Both the position numbers and the translations under genes were made by a program. A DNA stretch of 64,000 nucleotides from HGM04593 sp045634305 (GTDB lineage: Bacteria > Bacteroidota > Bacteroidia > Bacteroidales > Bacteroidaceae). Location of the stretch: NCBI GenBank assembly GCA_045634305.1, contig JAZQZZ010000022.1:1-64000 (forward strand), written 5' to 3'. Every line of letters begins with the position of its first letter. Position 1 is the stretch's first letter. Positions 26,189 to 35,712 of the stretch are shown here, in pieces. A model generated the notes under the pieces. It saw only the letters and a list, made by a program, of their open reading frames with translations, was not told the origin of the DNA and searched no databases.

Positions 26189-26802
26189 CTTATTATTTTT
26201 ATGACTTTTGCAGGAATTCCTGCTGCTACTGAATAATCAGGGATGTCTTTTGTTACCACTGCATTGGCTGCAATTATACACCCTTTGCCAATGGTTACAT
26301 TGGGTAATATTGTTGCCTTGTCACCAATCCACACATTTTCGCCAATGTGAACAGGACCATTTGATTGTATTTTGCGGCCAAAAAGTGGAATTTCAACGTC
26401 TTCTATATTTGAACCTCCATGGCTGTTATCTGTTATAAGCACAAACCTTCCAATTCCGCTTCCCCTCCCAATTGTGATATTGTTGGCACAAGTAATATGC
26501 GTATATTCACCAATTGAAACATTATCTCCAATTTCAAGCGATGGATGGCTGTTCCTCATTTGATGAGTTGAAATTGTGTTATGGCCCATAATGGATGAAT
26601 TGTCACCTATCGAGATGTTTTGAGGTGATATGAACATTATATTAGGAGCAAGTAAACTGTTTTTGCCGAAATGTTTAAACCCACCTTTCTGACGGGTTGT
26701 TATAAAAGCTCGTTTTACAAGATACCATGGATATGATATCTTTCGTGGAACAATGAGGGACAGATAGCCAAAGAATTTGCCTATCAATATAAAAACTTTC
26801 AT
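26185..26802 (-). CDS. Hexapeptide-repeat (left-handed beta-helix) acyltransferase
   Basis: A 205-residue soluble O-acetyltransferase of the WbbJ/NodL type. Multiple hexapeptide turns are visible (ISIGDNSSIMGHNTI, LEIGDNVSIGEYTHI, VHIGENVWIGDKATIL, VTIGKGCIIAANAVVT). The candidate catalytic His lies in NSHGGSNIEDVEI or the earlier GHNTISTH stretch. Expected to acetylate a sugar of the repeat unit in the cytoplasm using acetyl-CoA. ATGA overlaps link it to both neighbouring genes. Confidence 0.9.
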   Translation of the reverse strand: MKVFILIGKFFGYLSLIVPRKISYPWYLVKRAFITTRQKGGFKHFGKNSLLAPNIMFISPQNISIGDNSSIMGHNTISTHQMRNSHPSLEIGDNVSIGEYTHITCANNITIGRGSGIGRFVLITDNSHGGSNIEDVEIPLFGRKIQSNGPVHIGENVWIGDKATILPNVTIGKGCIIAANAVVTKDIPDYSVAAGIPAKVIKIIR

Positions 26803-28037
26803 ACTATTTTATTCTCATTTATTATTGCTTCGTATATTTCAACAAGCCTGTTGCCGATTTCTTCTGGATTATGCCTGTTTGTCGCTCTTTTAATTGCGTT
26901 TGAACTGAGCGTGTTGGCAAGTTCCTCATCTGCAATAACTCTTTTTATAAGTGATGCAGCAGTGTATGGCGCATTAGCCGGGAACAATAGACCATTAGCG
27001 CCATTGTTTACTATTGATGATATTCCACCAACGTTGGTGGCAAGTACCGGAACACCCAAAATCTGCGCTTCACAGATGCTATTTGGCGAGTTGTCAATGT
27101 AACTTGTGTGTACATAGCAGGATGCAGAACATAGTGCATCGACAAGCTCTTCTTTTGATGTGCTTCCCATTGGGTGTACATTTACATCCTTTGCATTAAT
27201 TCTATAAACGGATTCATAGAATTTCATTTCGGGTATTCCATATACCTTCCATTCAAAGTCAATGTCTGTAAATCGCTTGAGCAATGATGCCGTTTTAAGT
27301 ATCAGGTCACATCCTTTGTACCAGGGACGTGATATTACGCTTATGATTGTTTTTTTCTTTCCATCGGAGTGCTTCCATTGCTTGTTGCTGTTGATGAATG
27401 AATCGCGCAGGGCTTCTTCGCAATGAAAATATGTCGCATTGGGGTTGAATAAGTCGATTAGCGATTTATCCCATTCAGTGCGCCCCATGAAGTATTTGCA
27501 CGATTGGATTGTCTCAATTTCCATCTCTGCGCGTTTACGGAATGCTCTTTCACTACGTAAGCCAATTATACGATAACTAAGCGACAAACCTTTTTTGAAT
27601 AGGAAATCACTTTTCTTCATTCCTACAGGAAACAATGCGTTATGATATGGGGGAATGCAACCTTGCATGTGAATGACAATAGGAATATTGGTATGCTTGC
27701 ATATTGTCCCGAATTCATTTTCGCTGCCAAAAATCTGTATCAGGTCTGGCTTGAAGTCTTCAATTATCTGCAAGTATTTTACGATCCTATTTCCATCGTT
27801 ACTCTTTCCAAACAATTTGCCAACGAGCGAGCGCTCTTCAGTCATAATAGGGTAATATGAAACGCCGTTGTTTTCATACTTGAAACCATTGTCAGGGAAG
27901 TTGAAGGCAACTCCAAGTTCAATATTCTTGTTTTTCCTTACAATTTGCTCAAGCGATGCAATCCAACCGCCACCATTGTGACCATTAGAGTGTGGATTAA
28001 AAAGTGATGGGGTTACCGAGAACCAAAGTATACGCAT
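26799..28037 (-). CDS. Family 4 glycosyltransferase
   Basis: A 412-residue GT-B enzyme with N-terminal ILWFSVTPSLFNPHSNGHNGGGW and a donor domain with TIISVISRPWYKGCDLILKTA and the variant DNSPNSICE (Asp replacing the first Glu of E-x7-E). The C-terminal ATNVGGISSIVNNGANGLLF is classical GT4. It is coupled by ATGA to the acetyltransferase and lies 6 bp after the frameshifted GT92 gene. Confidence 0.92.
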   Translation of the reverse strand: MRILWFSVTPSLFNPHSNGHNGGGWIASLEQIVRKNKNIELGVAFNFPDNGFKYENNGVSYYPIMTEERSLVGKLFGKSNDGNRIVKYLQIIEDFKPDLIQIFGSENEFGTICKHTNIPIVIHMQGCIPPYHNALFPVGMKKSDFLFKKGLSLSYRIIGLRSERAFRKRAEMEIETIQSCKYFMGRTEWDKSLIDLFNPNATYFHCEEALRDSFINSNKQWKHSDGKKKTIISVISRPWYKGCDLILKTASLLKRFTDIDFEWKVYGIPEMKFYESVYRINAKDVNVHPMGSTSKEELVDALCSASCYVHTSYIDNSPNSICEAQILGVPVLATNVGGISSIVNNGANGLLFPANAPYTAASLIKRVIADEELANTLSSNAIKRATNRHNPEEIGNRLVEIYEAIINENKIV

Positions 28038-28043
28038 TGTTTT

Positions 28044-29029
28044 TTATTCTTTATTCAATTGTCTTTTTAACATTGTAAGGTATTTGAATATTACCTTATT
28101 ATTGCTTATATTGTGTTTCTCGTGATTGATAAAAAACCGGTTGCTTTTCCTGATATCTTCGTGAGAAATTGAATGTACATCTCCTTTGTTTATTTTCTTC
28201 TCATACTCTTCGTATGATTTAGAGAAATAGTGATTTAGTTGTATCGTACTTTTATTGGTGGGTTTATACTGCATAGGAAAGAATATGAACCTCTTGTTCT
28301 CGTTTATCATAGGTAACTTTATCTTGATAGAACCTATTTTGTAACTTACAAAAATATGGTGATGACTAAGTATATTTTTTAGTGCAAACCGTTCATCTGT
28401 GCATAGAATGTACTTCCCTATACCATCAAGCTTTTCCCAAGAGCTTGTATATTGCTCAATAACAAGTTTAGAGTAGTCCGGCTTCATTATACCACATGTT
28501 CCAAACATCTGCCAATACATTGTAACCGCTGGATAACCCTCGTAGTTTTTAATCCAGTCTTTTACATTGTACTTGTATTTGGGACAGATGAACTCGTCCA
28601 GGTCAATAAATGTAAGCCAAAATGTTTCACATTTGTACTTTATATAACAGTCGTGGTAAGCCTCCATTTGCGAATGTTTGTATGGCCATTCTGTGAGTGT
28701 TACAAACCCTTCTTCAATATATGAATCTAGGATTTCATGATAATTATCATCGCTGAAATTATTGTATAGATATGGTCAACCCCTATAAGTTTATGATATT
28801 CTATCCATTCTTTAATGTAACATCCTTCATTTTTAAAAATGGCACATATGCTGATGTAATATTTATTCTTCTTTTTCAGTTTCTTTCTTGTACAATGTAA
28901 ATACCATCCTATGGGGATAAATAGGACATTTAACAGTTGGTCCACGAAGTTTACAAACATCTTCGATTTGCTCACTTTAAAGTATATGTTGTTTATAAAT
29001 CCCATTGTTTTTACTTTTATAAAATTCAA
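28044..29029 (-). pseudogene. Family 92 (DUF23) glycosyltransferase interrupted by a frameshift
   Basis: Two reading frames together give one GT92-type protein of about 328 residues. The first part (29029 to about 28770; nominal stop at 28727) has ISICAIFKNEGCYIKEWIEYHKLIGVDHIY. The second part (from about 28766 to 28044; first in-frame ATG at 28667) continues in another frame with YNNFSDDNYHEILDSYIEEG and then FWLTFIDLDEFICPKY, the DxD-bearing block. The switch lies near 28764-28771 (plus-strand TATAGAT), where one base (or four) is missing relative to the expected reading. The start forms an ATGA overlap with the upstream GT4. This may be a real inactivating mutation, a phase-variable state or a sequencing error. 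If intact, it would transfer a hexose (galactose in known GT92s). Confidence 0.8.
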
Positions 29030-30198
29030 ATTACCGATTTGAATAAATTACTCCATTGCTCCATGATTTTATCAATGGAATGTTGATTTAAAATGTTTTT
29101 TTGCCTTATGTTCTCGAGTATTTGCTCACTATATGAGGTGTCAATCATCATCCGTTTTAAAGTTTTTGAATAATCACTTATAGAGAATGGTCTTATTGTA
29201 AATCCATTTATGCCATCTAAGATGATATCTTCAATACTTTCATAGGAGTTGTATGCAATAGGTATAATGTTATATTGCATTGCTTCTTGAATGACACATG
29301 GACTTCCTTCAAAACTGCTTGTCATGCATAAAATCTGAGCTTTATGATAATATGGAGATGGGTTGCAATGACCAACAAATTCAATATTCTTGACATCCCA
29401 TTTTTTGCATAAGAGTTCATACAAATCTCTGTCTGGTCCATCGCCTACAATAATGAGCCTCCAGTCTTTTTTATCTTTTATTCTTTTCCATATTCTAAAT
29501 AGTCTGTCCAACCTCTTTTGGTATACAAGACGCCCCACAAACAGAACTATGTTCTCTTTTTTATTTTCAATATTCTGTGTTCTTGTTATTGTTTGCGGGT
29601 TGCTTATTGCGTATAACTTAGATGTGTCTTTAATGCCAGCTAAATACTTTAAACTATCAAAGAATTTTTCGGACAAAAGAACTATTGCATTTGATTGGTT
29701 ATAAAAGTACTGGTATTTTGATTTTGTGTATTTTTTTCTCGTGTATATCTGGTATAGTCTCCTTAAAAATAAATATGGTAACAAAAGTGGGAATTTTATA
29801 GTTCCATATTGTATCTTCCAATAGTCCCAATTGTCTTGTACTGCTTTTATTGCTGCTTTAGGATCTGTGTGTATGACTGATATTACAGGAACTTTGGGTA
29901 CAGAAACCTTTATTAGTTCAAGGATAGTTTTGACTTCCGATTGATTAATTATAATGTCAATTTTATGTTTTGCGATGAACGAGGTTAAAAAAAACTGATT
30001 TTCTTTGCTGTTTATTGTGTCGTTGGGTAGAACAAATTGGTTCTCTAACAACAGGTCACAATCAATGGGTGGCAAAGATGATAACATGACAACATTATAT
30101 CCTTTGGTTTGGAAGCATTCTTTTAATATTGAGGTAACCATTTCCACGCCGCCCCGGAACTTGGATACATGTTGGCTCGTAATAAAACAAATGTTCAT
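29026..30198 (-). CDS. Family 4 glycosyltransferase
   Basis: A 390-residue GT-B enzyme: NICFITSQHVSKFRGGVEMV at the N-terminus, ENIVLFVGRLVYQKRLDRLF and IIVGDGPDR in the donor domain, and a canonical E-x7-E motif (EGSPCVIQE). Strongly AT-rich. Its stop overlaps the start of the interrupted GT92 gene. Donor unknown. Confidence 0.92.
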   Translation of the reverse strand: MNICFITSQHVSKFRGGVEMVTSILKECFQTKGYNVVMLSSLPPIDCDLLLENQFVLPNDTINSKENQFFLTSFIAKHKIDIIINQSEVKTILELIKVSVPKVPVISVIHTDPKAAIKAVQDNWDYWKIQYGTIKFPLLLPYLFLRRLYQIYTRKKYTKSKYQYFYNQSNAIVLLSEKFFDSLKYLAGIKDTSKLYAISNPQTITRTQNIENKKENIVLFVGRLVYQKRLDRLFRIWKRIKDKKDWRLIIVGDGPDRDLYELLCKKWDVKNIEFVGHCNPSPYYHKAQILCMTSSFEGSPCVIQEAMQYNIIPIAYNSYESIEDIILDGINGFTIRPFSISDYSKTLKRMMIDTSYSEQILENIRQKNILNQHSIDKIMEQWSNLFKSVI

Positions 30199-30239
30199 AT
30201 TCGTGGTGTTTTAAAACGTTCAGTTAATGCAGACGAGAA

Positions 30240-31181
30240 TTACAAAATTAAGTTTTTCAATTTCTTTATATTTATAACAAAAAAACGTAATATTGGATTC
30301 TTGTGTTTTAATAAAGACATCTCTATAACATTTCCTTTATAGTTGTACTTTTTAATATCTTGAATTAGTAACTTGTGATATGCAGTGCCAAACCATTGAG
30401 GTTTTTTATATGAATATCCAAACAAACTGTTCCAAATTATAAGTCTTCTAGTAATATGTGAATGGGTATATTTGTTCTCATGATCTTTTGATAGTGCAGA
30501 AAGAAGCTCCTTATGAAATAATGTTTCATGGTCTAAGGAATGTTTAAAACTTATAGTAGTACTATTTTCATTGAGATTGTAGTTGTATATTGCTCGATGT
30601 AAAATTTTAACATTTTGTTGTGTTTGGAGCCCCAACTTAATATTCATTATTAAATCCTCTCCGTTTATTATTTCTCGTGGTATCTCAAATGTTTTTTCAG
30701 TAAATAATACTTTCCTAAAGATTTTACCCCAAGGAGCACAACTTAACTGATGTCCTGAAATCAAACAATGTATATAATCGGTTAGTGTAATTTGAGTTTC
30801 AGATGGATATTCGAAACCTATGGGCTGGCTTATAATAATATCTGTATCAATGTCAATTGCCGATAGTAATACCTCTAATGCGTCTGTTGTTATTGTATCA
30901 TCTCCATCAACAAATGTAATCCATTCACAATTCGCCGCCTCCTCAACACCTCGTGCACGAGCGCGTGTTACCCCTGTATTCTCTTGGTGAATGACCGTTA
31001 TGCGTGGGTCTTTATTTGCGTATTCATCGCATATTTTACCGGCATTATCGGGCGTTCCATCGTCTACGAGTATCAGACGAAAGTTTGTGTAAGTCTGTGC
31101 AAGAATGCTTTCAATGCACTCTGCAATATATTTCTCAACCTTGTAGACCGGAACGATTACTCCAATGAGTCCTTGCTTCAT
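30240..31181 (-). CDS. Family 2 glycosyltransferase
   Basis: A 313-residue GT-A enzyme: GVIVPVYKVEKYIAECIESIL, VDDGTPDNAGKICDEYA, and the metal site FVDGDDTI (about residue 92). Similar in plan to EpsJ- and WfgS-type capsule transferases. It lies 2 bp after the uncharacterised gene at 31184 and 41 bp before the GT4. Confidence 0.93.
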   Translation of the reverse strand: MKQGLIGVIVPVYKVEKYIAECIESILAQTYTNFRLILVDDGTPDNAGKICDEYANKDPRITVIHQENTGVTRARARGVEEAANCEWITFVDGDDTITTDALEVLLSAIDIDTDIIISQPIGFEYPSETQITLTDYIHCLISGHQLSCAPWGKIFRKVLFTEKTFEIPREIINGEDLIMNIKLGLQTQQNVKILHRAIYNYNLNENSTTISFKHSLDHETLFHKELLSALSKDHENKYTHSHITRRLIIWNSLFGYSYKKPQWFGTAYHKLLIQDIKKYNYKGNVIEMSLLKHKNPILRFFVINIKKLKNLIL

Positions 31182-31183
31182 TG

Positions 31184-32221
31184 TTAGAATTCTATTTTTT
31201 CAAATGGTCTGTTATATATCTTTGATGCGGCAAAGGGGTATCCGCTATTGTACATCTGTCCGGTTCGCAAGATGTATATTCTTTCGGCATTGGCTATCAT
31301 AAAGAAATCGAGGAATGTTTTCTCGTATAGCTCGTATTCGTCGCTCCCATTTTGGCCGTCGATGTGCGTGATATTGCCCGGGATAACATATACGTAATCA
31401 AGTTTTGATGCAGTTTGCAGGAATGTGGCACTGTCAGAATTTACCAAAATGATACGTGCTGGGTGTTTTTTATGCAACAATTGCAGTTGCTCAATATTTT
31501 TTGCTATCAGTTCATTCTGCTCTTCTGTTGTCAATTTACCATGTAATTCTACGGTTTCATTGAAATCGCCAAATAGGTTCATAAAACGGAATGAAGTGCT
31601 TATATAACCTGCGCCTAATGCCTTCTTTTGTTTCTCTATACTAGTTTGTAGTTGTGGAGATGGCCTAAAAAGTTCATTGAAAAGGGTTGGGTAGTCACCA
31701 TTGTAGGAGAATATGGCATTTGTCCTAACATGGAACTCTTTGTAGTTATTCTTGAATTCTCGTCTGAACCATTGTTTCTGTTTTTTTGCCTCGTAATCAC
31801 TGCCGTTAAGTGTGTCAATATAACAAATGTCTGTGACCTTAGTGTTATAGTTTAGTTCTTCTTTAGAAACATACCAATTTACCTTATTGGGCTCAAGGAA
31901 TTTAACAAGGTTAAATGGACTTGTGAATATGATTTTGAATTCAAGGTTTTTTTCTTTGCACACTTTGTAAACTGAAACAATACCTCTCAAACGGTCTGCA
32001 AGGCCTCCATTCCTTATTTTACCATCATATATGCATATGACTCTTTTGTTGTCGAGTTGTTTTATCGCAGCGTTTGTGGAGTATTCATCAAGTGAGATTA
32101 TCTCGCCTTTCTTGAACCTTATATTTTGGTTCTTCACTTTGTTCCATGAGCGTTTCTCATCGCTAAGGAAAACTTTGGATAATCTCCACTTGATATTTTT
32201 TATCAGACTGCCCAATGTCAT
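31184..32221 (-). CDS. Uncharacterised capsule-locus protein, possibly a fucosyltransferase-like GT-B enzyme
   Basis: A 345-residue soluble protein that I do not firmly recognise. The stretch IRNGGLADRLRGIVSVYKVC (about residues 68-87) recalls the GG-x-GxRLRG-type loop near the N-terminus of fucosyltransferase-like GT-B proteins. Late stretches IYILRTGQMYNSGYPFAASKIYNRPFE could form a donor site. It overlaps the wzx stop side by 4 bp (ATGA) and is followed 2 bp later by a GT2, so it is certainly part of repeat-unit assembly. Glycosyltransferase activity is an inference from weak motifs and context. Confidence 0.6.
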   Translation of the reverse strand: MTLGSLIKNIKWRLSKVFLSDEKRSWNKVKNQNIRFKKGEIISLDEYSTNAAIKQLDNKRVICIYDGKIRNGGLADRLRGIVSVYKVCKEKNLEFKIIFTSPFNLVKFLEPNKVNWYVSKEELNYNTKVTDICYIDTLNGSDYEAKKQKQWFRREFKNNYKEFHVRTNAIFSYNGDYPTLFNELFRPSPQLQTSIEKQKKALGAGYISTSFRFMNLFGDFNETVELHGKLTTEEQNELIAKNIEQLQLLHKKHPARIILVNSDSATFLQTASKLDYVYVIPGNITHIDGQNGSDEYELYEKTFLDFFMIANAERIYILRTGQMYNSGYPFAASKIYNRPFEKIEF

Positions 32222-33768
32222 TTGATTATCTTTTTGAATAGTTTACTACGAAGCACAAAATCTCTGAAGCCTGAGGAAATTGTATAATATGCAATAAAGG
32301 TTATAGTTGTTATGATTGCGGCGTATATAGCACCACTTGCAATCAATCCAAACCAATTATTTGTGGGGATATGGTCTTGAATAAATTTACCGAATAAAAA
32401 ATCTGTTGCCCAAAAGGAAATCGCTGTTGCAGATATATTTATTGCAAAGAGTTTCCAATATTTGAGAACTGATAGCTTGAAACCTCGTGAGAACAGGTAA
32501 AATGGTTTCCAAATATATATAATGGCGATAATTGAGGCCAATGGTCCACATAGTACACCCGGTAGCCCCCAATAATATCCGCCGGTAACAGCAAAAATAA
32601 CCATTATAAGGCTTTCTGCATATGGTGCCCAAACATCGGCGAACAATCCACAGCCATAGCAGAATTGGTCGAGTACACCACGCGCAATGCCAAGTCCGCT
32701 AAGAATTGCAATTAGTGCTACAGTATAGCCGTTAAGGATATATTCCTCTCCCAACCATACGCCGATGAATTTTGATGCGAATGTGTATATGCAGGATGCA
32801 GCAATTGATGCAACGAATATTCTTAAAGCGAGCAATTCGCGGAATACTTTTAGTATTCTTTCTTTGTTGCCTTCGGCGATGAGGTTGCCGATTGCAGCGC
32901 CGGTGCTGTTTATGACGCCTGATATGAGTCCTTCAAGTTTTTGGGTCAGAATTGTATAGTTTGTGTACAATGCAACCATTGGTAGTGACACAAAGGAGTA
33001 GATGAGGAATGGAGTAAGTTGTCCCTGTACCAAACCGCCTACCTTGTGCGCGAATATCTGTTTGGTGTACTTGATGATTTCAGGGTATTTCTTGAATATC
33101 AGTTTCCCTTGTTTAATCTCGCTCTTGAGCCAAGGGTAGGTCTGGTTTATTTTCCAGTTAAGAATTATTGCATTGATGGTACCGCCGATTAACTCAATTG
33201 CAAGATATATGTAGAAACTGCCAAAATAGATGGCAAGCACCATTTGTAGAATTACTTTGCAGGTTGTGGTTATTTGGAAATAGCCTGTTACAATGTAGTT
33301 GCGTTGGTCGGCCGAGAGGAGTGCAGCTCGGTAATTGACGAAATAACCAATCATTGAGGCCGCAAGATATGCGTAGAATGCAAAGTATATAACTCCAAGT
33401 GGAATAGTTGTGTCATTGAATATCAATGGGAGGAACAGCGAACCAATGATACCCAACGATAGGATGGCAAGGCCGATGATGCGGTATAGATAGCCAAATA
33501 CAGAGATTATTTCGTTTATCTTGAACTTGTCGCCGTCTGCAATGGGTTTGTAGAGTACATAGCCGATGGCGGTTCCAATACCGAGCTCGGCAAGGTTGAG
33601 GAACGACAAAAGGCTGCCGACAGTGCCGGTGAAACCTATGAACTCTGCTCCAAGATGGTCGAGCAGTATTTTGCGGGTAAAGAATGCTGTAATGAACGAT
33701 GCAAAGTAGCATATTAAGTTAATCTTTGCATTGAGCATCGTTTTCTTTACTCTAGATTCTTTTGGCAT
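32218..33768 (-). CDS. wzx: Wzx-type polysaccharide flippase (MOP superfamily)
   Basis: Inner-membrane protein that moves lipid-linked repeat units to the periplasmic face. It has 516 residues and 12-14 predicted helices, with the N-terminus NAKINLICYFASFITAFFTRKILLDHLG and the downstream GFTGTVGSLLSFLNLAELGIGTAIGYVLY typical of capsule exporters of Bacteroidetes. It precedes the 31184 gene with an ATGA overlap and follows the PHP phosphatase by 9 bp. Together with the wzy candidate, it marks the locus as Wzx/Wzy dependent. Confidence 0.92.
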   Translation of the reverse strand: MPKESRVKKTMLNAKINLICYFASFITAFFTRKILLDHLGAEFIGFTGTVGSLLSFLNLAELGIGTAIGYVLYKPIADGDKFKINEIISVFGYLYRIIGLAILSLGIIGSLFLPLIFNDTTIPLGVIYFAFYAYLAASMIGYFVNYRAALLSADQRNYIVTGYFQITTTCKVILQMVLAIYFGSFYIYLAIELIGGTINAIILNWKINQTYPWLKSEIKQGKLIFKKYPEIIKYTKQIFAHKVGGLVQGQLTPFLIYSFVSLPMVALYTNYTILTQKLEGLISGVINSTGAAIGNLIAEGNKERILKVFRELLALRIFVASIAASCIYTFASKFIGVWLGEEYILNGYTVALIAILSGLGIARGVLDQFCYGCGLFADVWAPYAESLIMVIFAVTGGYYWGLPGVLCGPLASIIAIIYIWKPFYLFSRGFKLSVLKYWKLFAINISATAISFWATDFLFGKFIQDHIPTNNWFGLIASGAIYAAIITTITFIAYYTISSGFRDFVLRSKLFKKIIK

Positions 33769-33777
33769 AACTTAAAA

Positions 33778-34536
33778 TTATATTCTATTGTGCAATAAAC
33801 GCACTACCTGCTCAATATCTTTTTCGCTCAATTTGCATTTTGTGATGAATTCAATTGCATCTTCGCAGTGCAGGTCGCTGCCGCAAACGGAGTAAAGTCC
33901 GTTGCTCAAGAGCCACAAGGCTTTTTTCTGGACTGCTTTGCCGTAGCCACCGGCAATGGATGCCAGGTTGAGCTGGAACCTTACGCCTTGGCTGTGGAGC
34001 TTAAGGTAGTCGGCATCGTCAAGGTACATATATCTTTCGGGGTGGGCAAGCAGTGGAAAGTAGCCCAATGACTTTATTTGCTGCAGGGTGTCGTTGAAGC
34101 GTATTGGGGCGTTGTAGTATGATGTTTCCACGAGTATGTGCTTGCCTGTGGTGCCGATGGGGAGGAGTATTTCATCTCCTTCTCCCTGTGCTTTTGTCGT
34201 TTTATCTCCATTCCCAGCTTGCAGTAGTTTGCGCAGGTTGTTATCTATCATGTACTCTGCGGCAAGGTGCAGGGTGATGTTGCCTGTATACGCGGCTTTG
34301 AGCTCGTTGAAACGGGCTGTGAGCTTTTGGGGCGTGTTGGGGATGTCCTCCATTATGTGTGGGGTGAGCCACAGTTCTTTTATGCCCAATGTCTCGTATG
34401 TGGCAAGTATGCGCAGTGACTCGGCAATGGTTTCAACACCGTCGTCCACTCCGGGGAGTATGTGGGAGTGGTGGTCGGTGGCACCCTGCAGAATGCCGCT
34501 TGCTACTATTGTTGTTTTTTTACTGAAGAACCACAC
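33778..34536 (-). CDS. CpsB/YwqE-type tyrosine-protein phosphatase (PHP domain)
   Basis: Metal-dependent PHP-fold phosphatase expected to remove phosphates from the tyrosine tail of the Wzc kinase encoded just upstream. The N-terminal motif DHHSHILPGVDDG (about residues 21-33) is diagnostic, followed by LTPHIMEDIPN, LLAHPERY and SDLHCED, which supply the other metal ligands. An insert of about 20 residues, rich in G, K and D (AGNGDKTTKAQGEGDE), interrupts the middle and is probably a surface loop. The length of 252 residues is normal. Confidence 0.93.
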   Translation of the reverse strand: MWFFSKKTTIVASGILQGATDHHSHILPGVDDGVETIAESLRILATYETLGIKELWLTPHIMEDIPNTPQKLTARFNELKAAYTGNITLHLAAEYMIDNNLRKLLQAGNGDKTTKAQGEGDEILLPIGTTGKHILVETSYYNAPIRFNDTLQQIKSLGYFPLLAHPERYMYLDDADYLKLHSQGVRFQLNLASIAGGYGKAVQKKALWLLSNGLYSVCGSDLHCEDAIEFITKCKLSEKDIEQVVRLLHNRI

Positions 34537-34597
34537 GGTTAAATAAACTGAAATGTGAAAGGTGAAAACTTTTGCAAGCAGAATTCCTTACAATGTT

Positions 34598-35578
34598 TTA
34601 TTCCTCATATAATTTGTCTAGTCTTGTTGCCGCTTTCCCTATTAGATTGTCAATACCCGAATATTGGAAAACTCTTAATCTTATTTTGTCTATTATGACA
34701 GATAGAAGGAAAACAATAGAGGCAAAAAGGTATAGATAAAAAATATCAGGGATATGCCCTATGAATTTATGGAATACTTGCGAAATATATGTTGTTACAT
34801 ATTGTTGTGAGTGTATTATGTATACGGCAATAGTGTTTGGGGCTATTCGCTTTATTATTCCAGGGATAAAACCTTTATCAGGAATAGTGAAGCTTTTGAA
34901 CCACATAAATGTTGTTATAGCCAAGGTTAATGTAATTAGCGAATTATTATTTAACTGTATTGTTCCAAGGAAATAAATATAACAGATGTTATATATGGCT
35001 AATAATATGAGTGTTGCAGTTCCCCAGTAGTTGAATTTGGGAGTATGTAGCCGAAGGTATCCACCTGTTATATATACTGTTGTCATCCATAGCAATGACA
35101 ATCCATTGCCATATAATTCACCTAAAGGGAAAAGGTTGAAAAGTTGGGAACTTAGCAATAACAGAGAACCGATGAGGATTTGATACTGCTTTTTTGTAAT
35201 GCTATTGCATACTTTGTTTATAAAAGGTGACAATAGTAAAACAGCAATGTATTTGTTAATAAACCAATAGTTGTATAGTGGAACTAAAGATTTGAAAAGG
35301 GATGTGATGTCAATTTTGTTACATGAATACAGAATCAGTGCTACTATGAAACTTAATGAAATTGTGGATGTCACAGTTCGAAGAATACGTTCTGTCTTGA
35401 ATTTTGATTTTATCAAGAAAAAGCCGGAAATCACCACAAAACAATCAACGGCGTGTGGCGCAATGGTATTGAAACTAATCAGGTATGGTGATAAGTTCCC
35501 CCAATTGCCAAGGTGTCCACAACAGATGAATAGCATGGATAGTACACGTAATAGTTCCAAATTTGTTTGTCTATTCAT
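34598..35578 (-). CDS. Acyltransferase family 3 membrane protein
   Basis: The ATG at 35578 gives 326 residues starting MNRQTNLELLRVLSMLFICCGH, the usual N-terminus of family 3 acyltransferases with the conserved His in the first helix; the frame is open 93 bp further upstream but without family similarity. About ten hydrophobic helices. Predicted to O-acylate a sugar of the surface polysaccharide across the inner membrane. It lies between wzc and the phosphatase gene, an insertion into the usual wzc-cpsB order. AT-rich compared with wzc. Confidence 0.88.
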   Translation of the reverse strand: MNRQTNLELLRVLSMLFICCGHLGNWGNLSPYLISFNTIAPHAVDCFVVISGFFLIKSKFKTERILRTVTSTISLSFIVALILYSCNKIDITSLFKSLVPLYNYWFINKYIAVLLLSPFINKVCNSITKKQYQILIGSLLLLSSQLFNLFPLGELYGNGLSLLWMTTVYITGGYLRLHTPKFNYWGTATLILLAIYNICYIYFLGTIQLNNNSLITLTLAITTFMWFKSFTIPDKGFIPGIIKRIAPNTIAVYIIHSQQYVTTYISQVFHKFIGHIPDIFYLYLFASIVFLLSVIIDKIRLRVFQYSGIDNLIGKAATRLDKLYEE

Positions 35579-35712
35579 TTTATTAATGTTTTTCACTTTT
35601 TCGCATTGATGACATTTTTTCGCAGCCCGCAGGGCACTATCTTCGCCGGTGCTGCTTGCGGCCTGTTGCAACCGATGTTGTCAAAACCTCGGTATGAATC
35701 AATCCTCGGCTT

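Noticed and set aside
35579..35712. Attenuator between wzc and the acyltransferase
   Set aside because: GC-rich complementary segments are present but pair with many mismatches and no T-tail follows.
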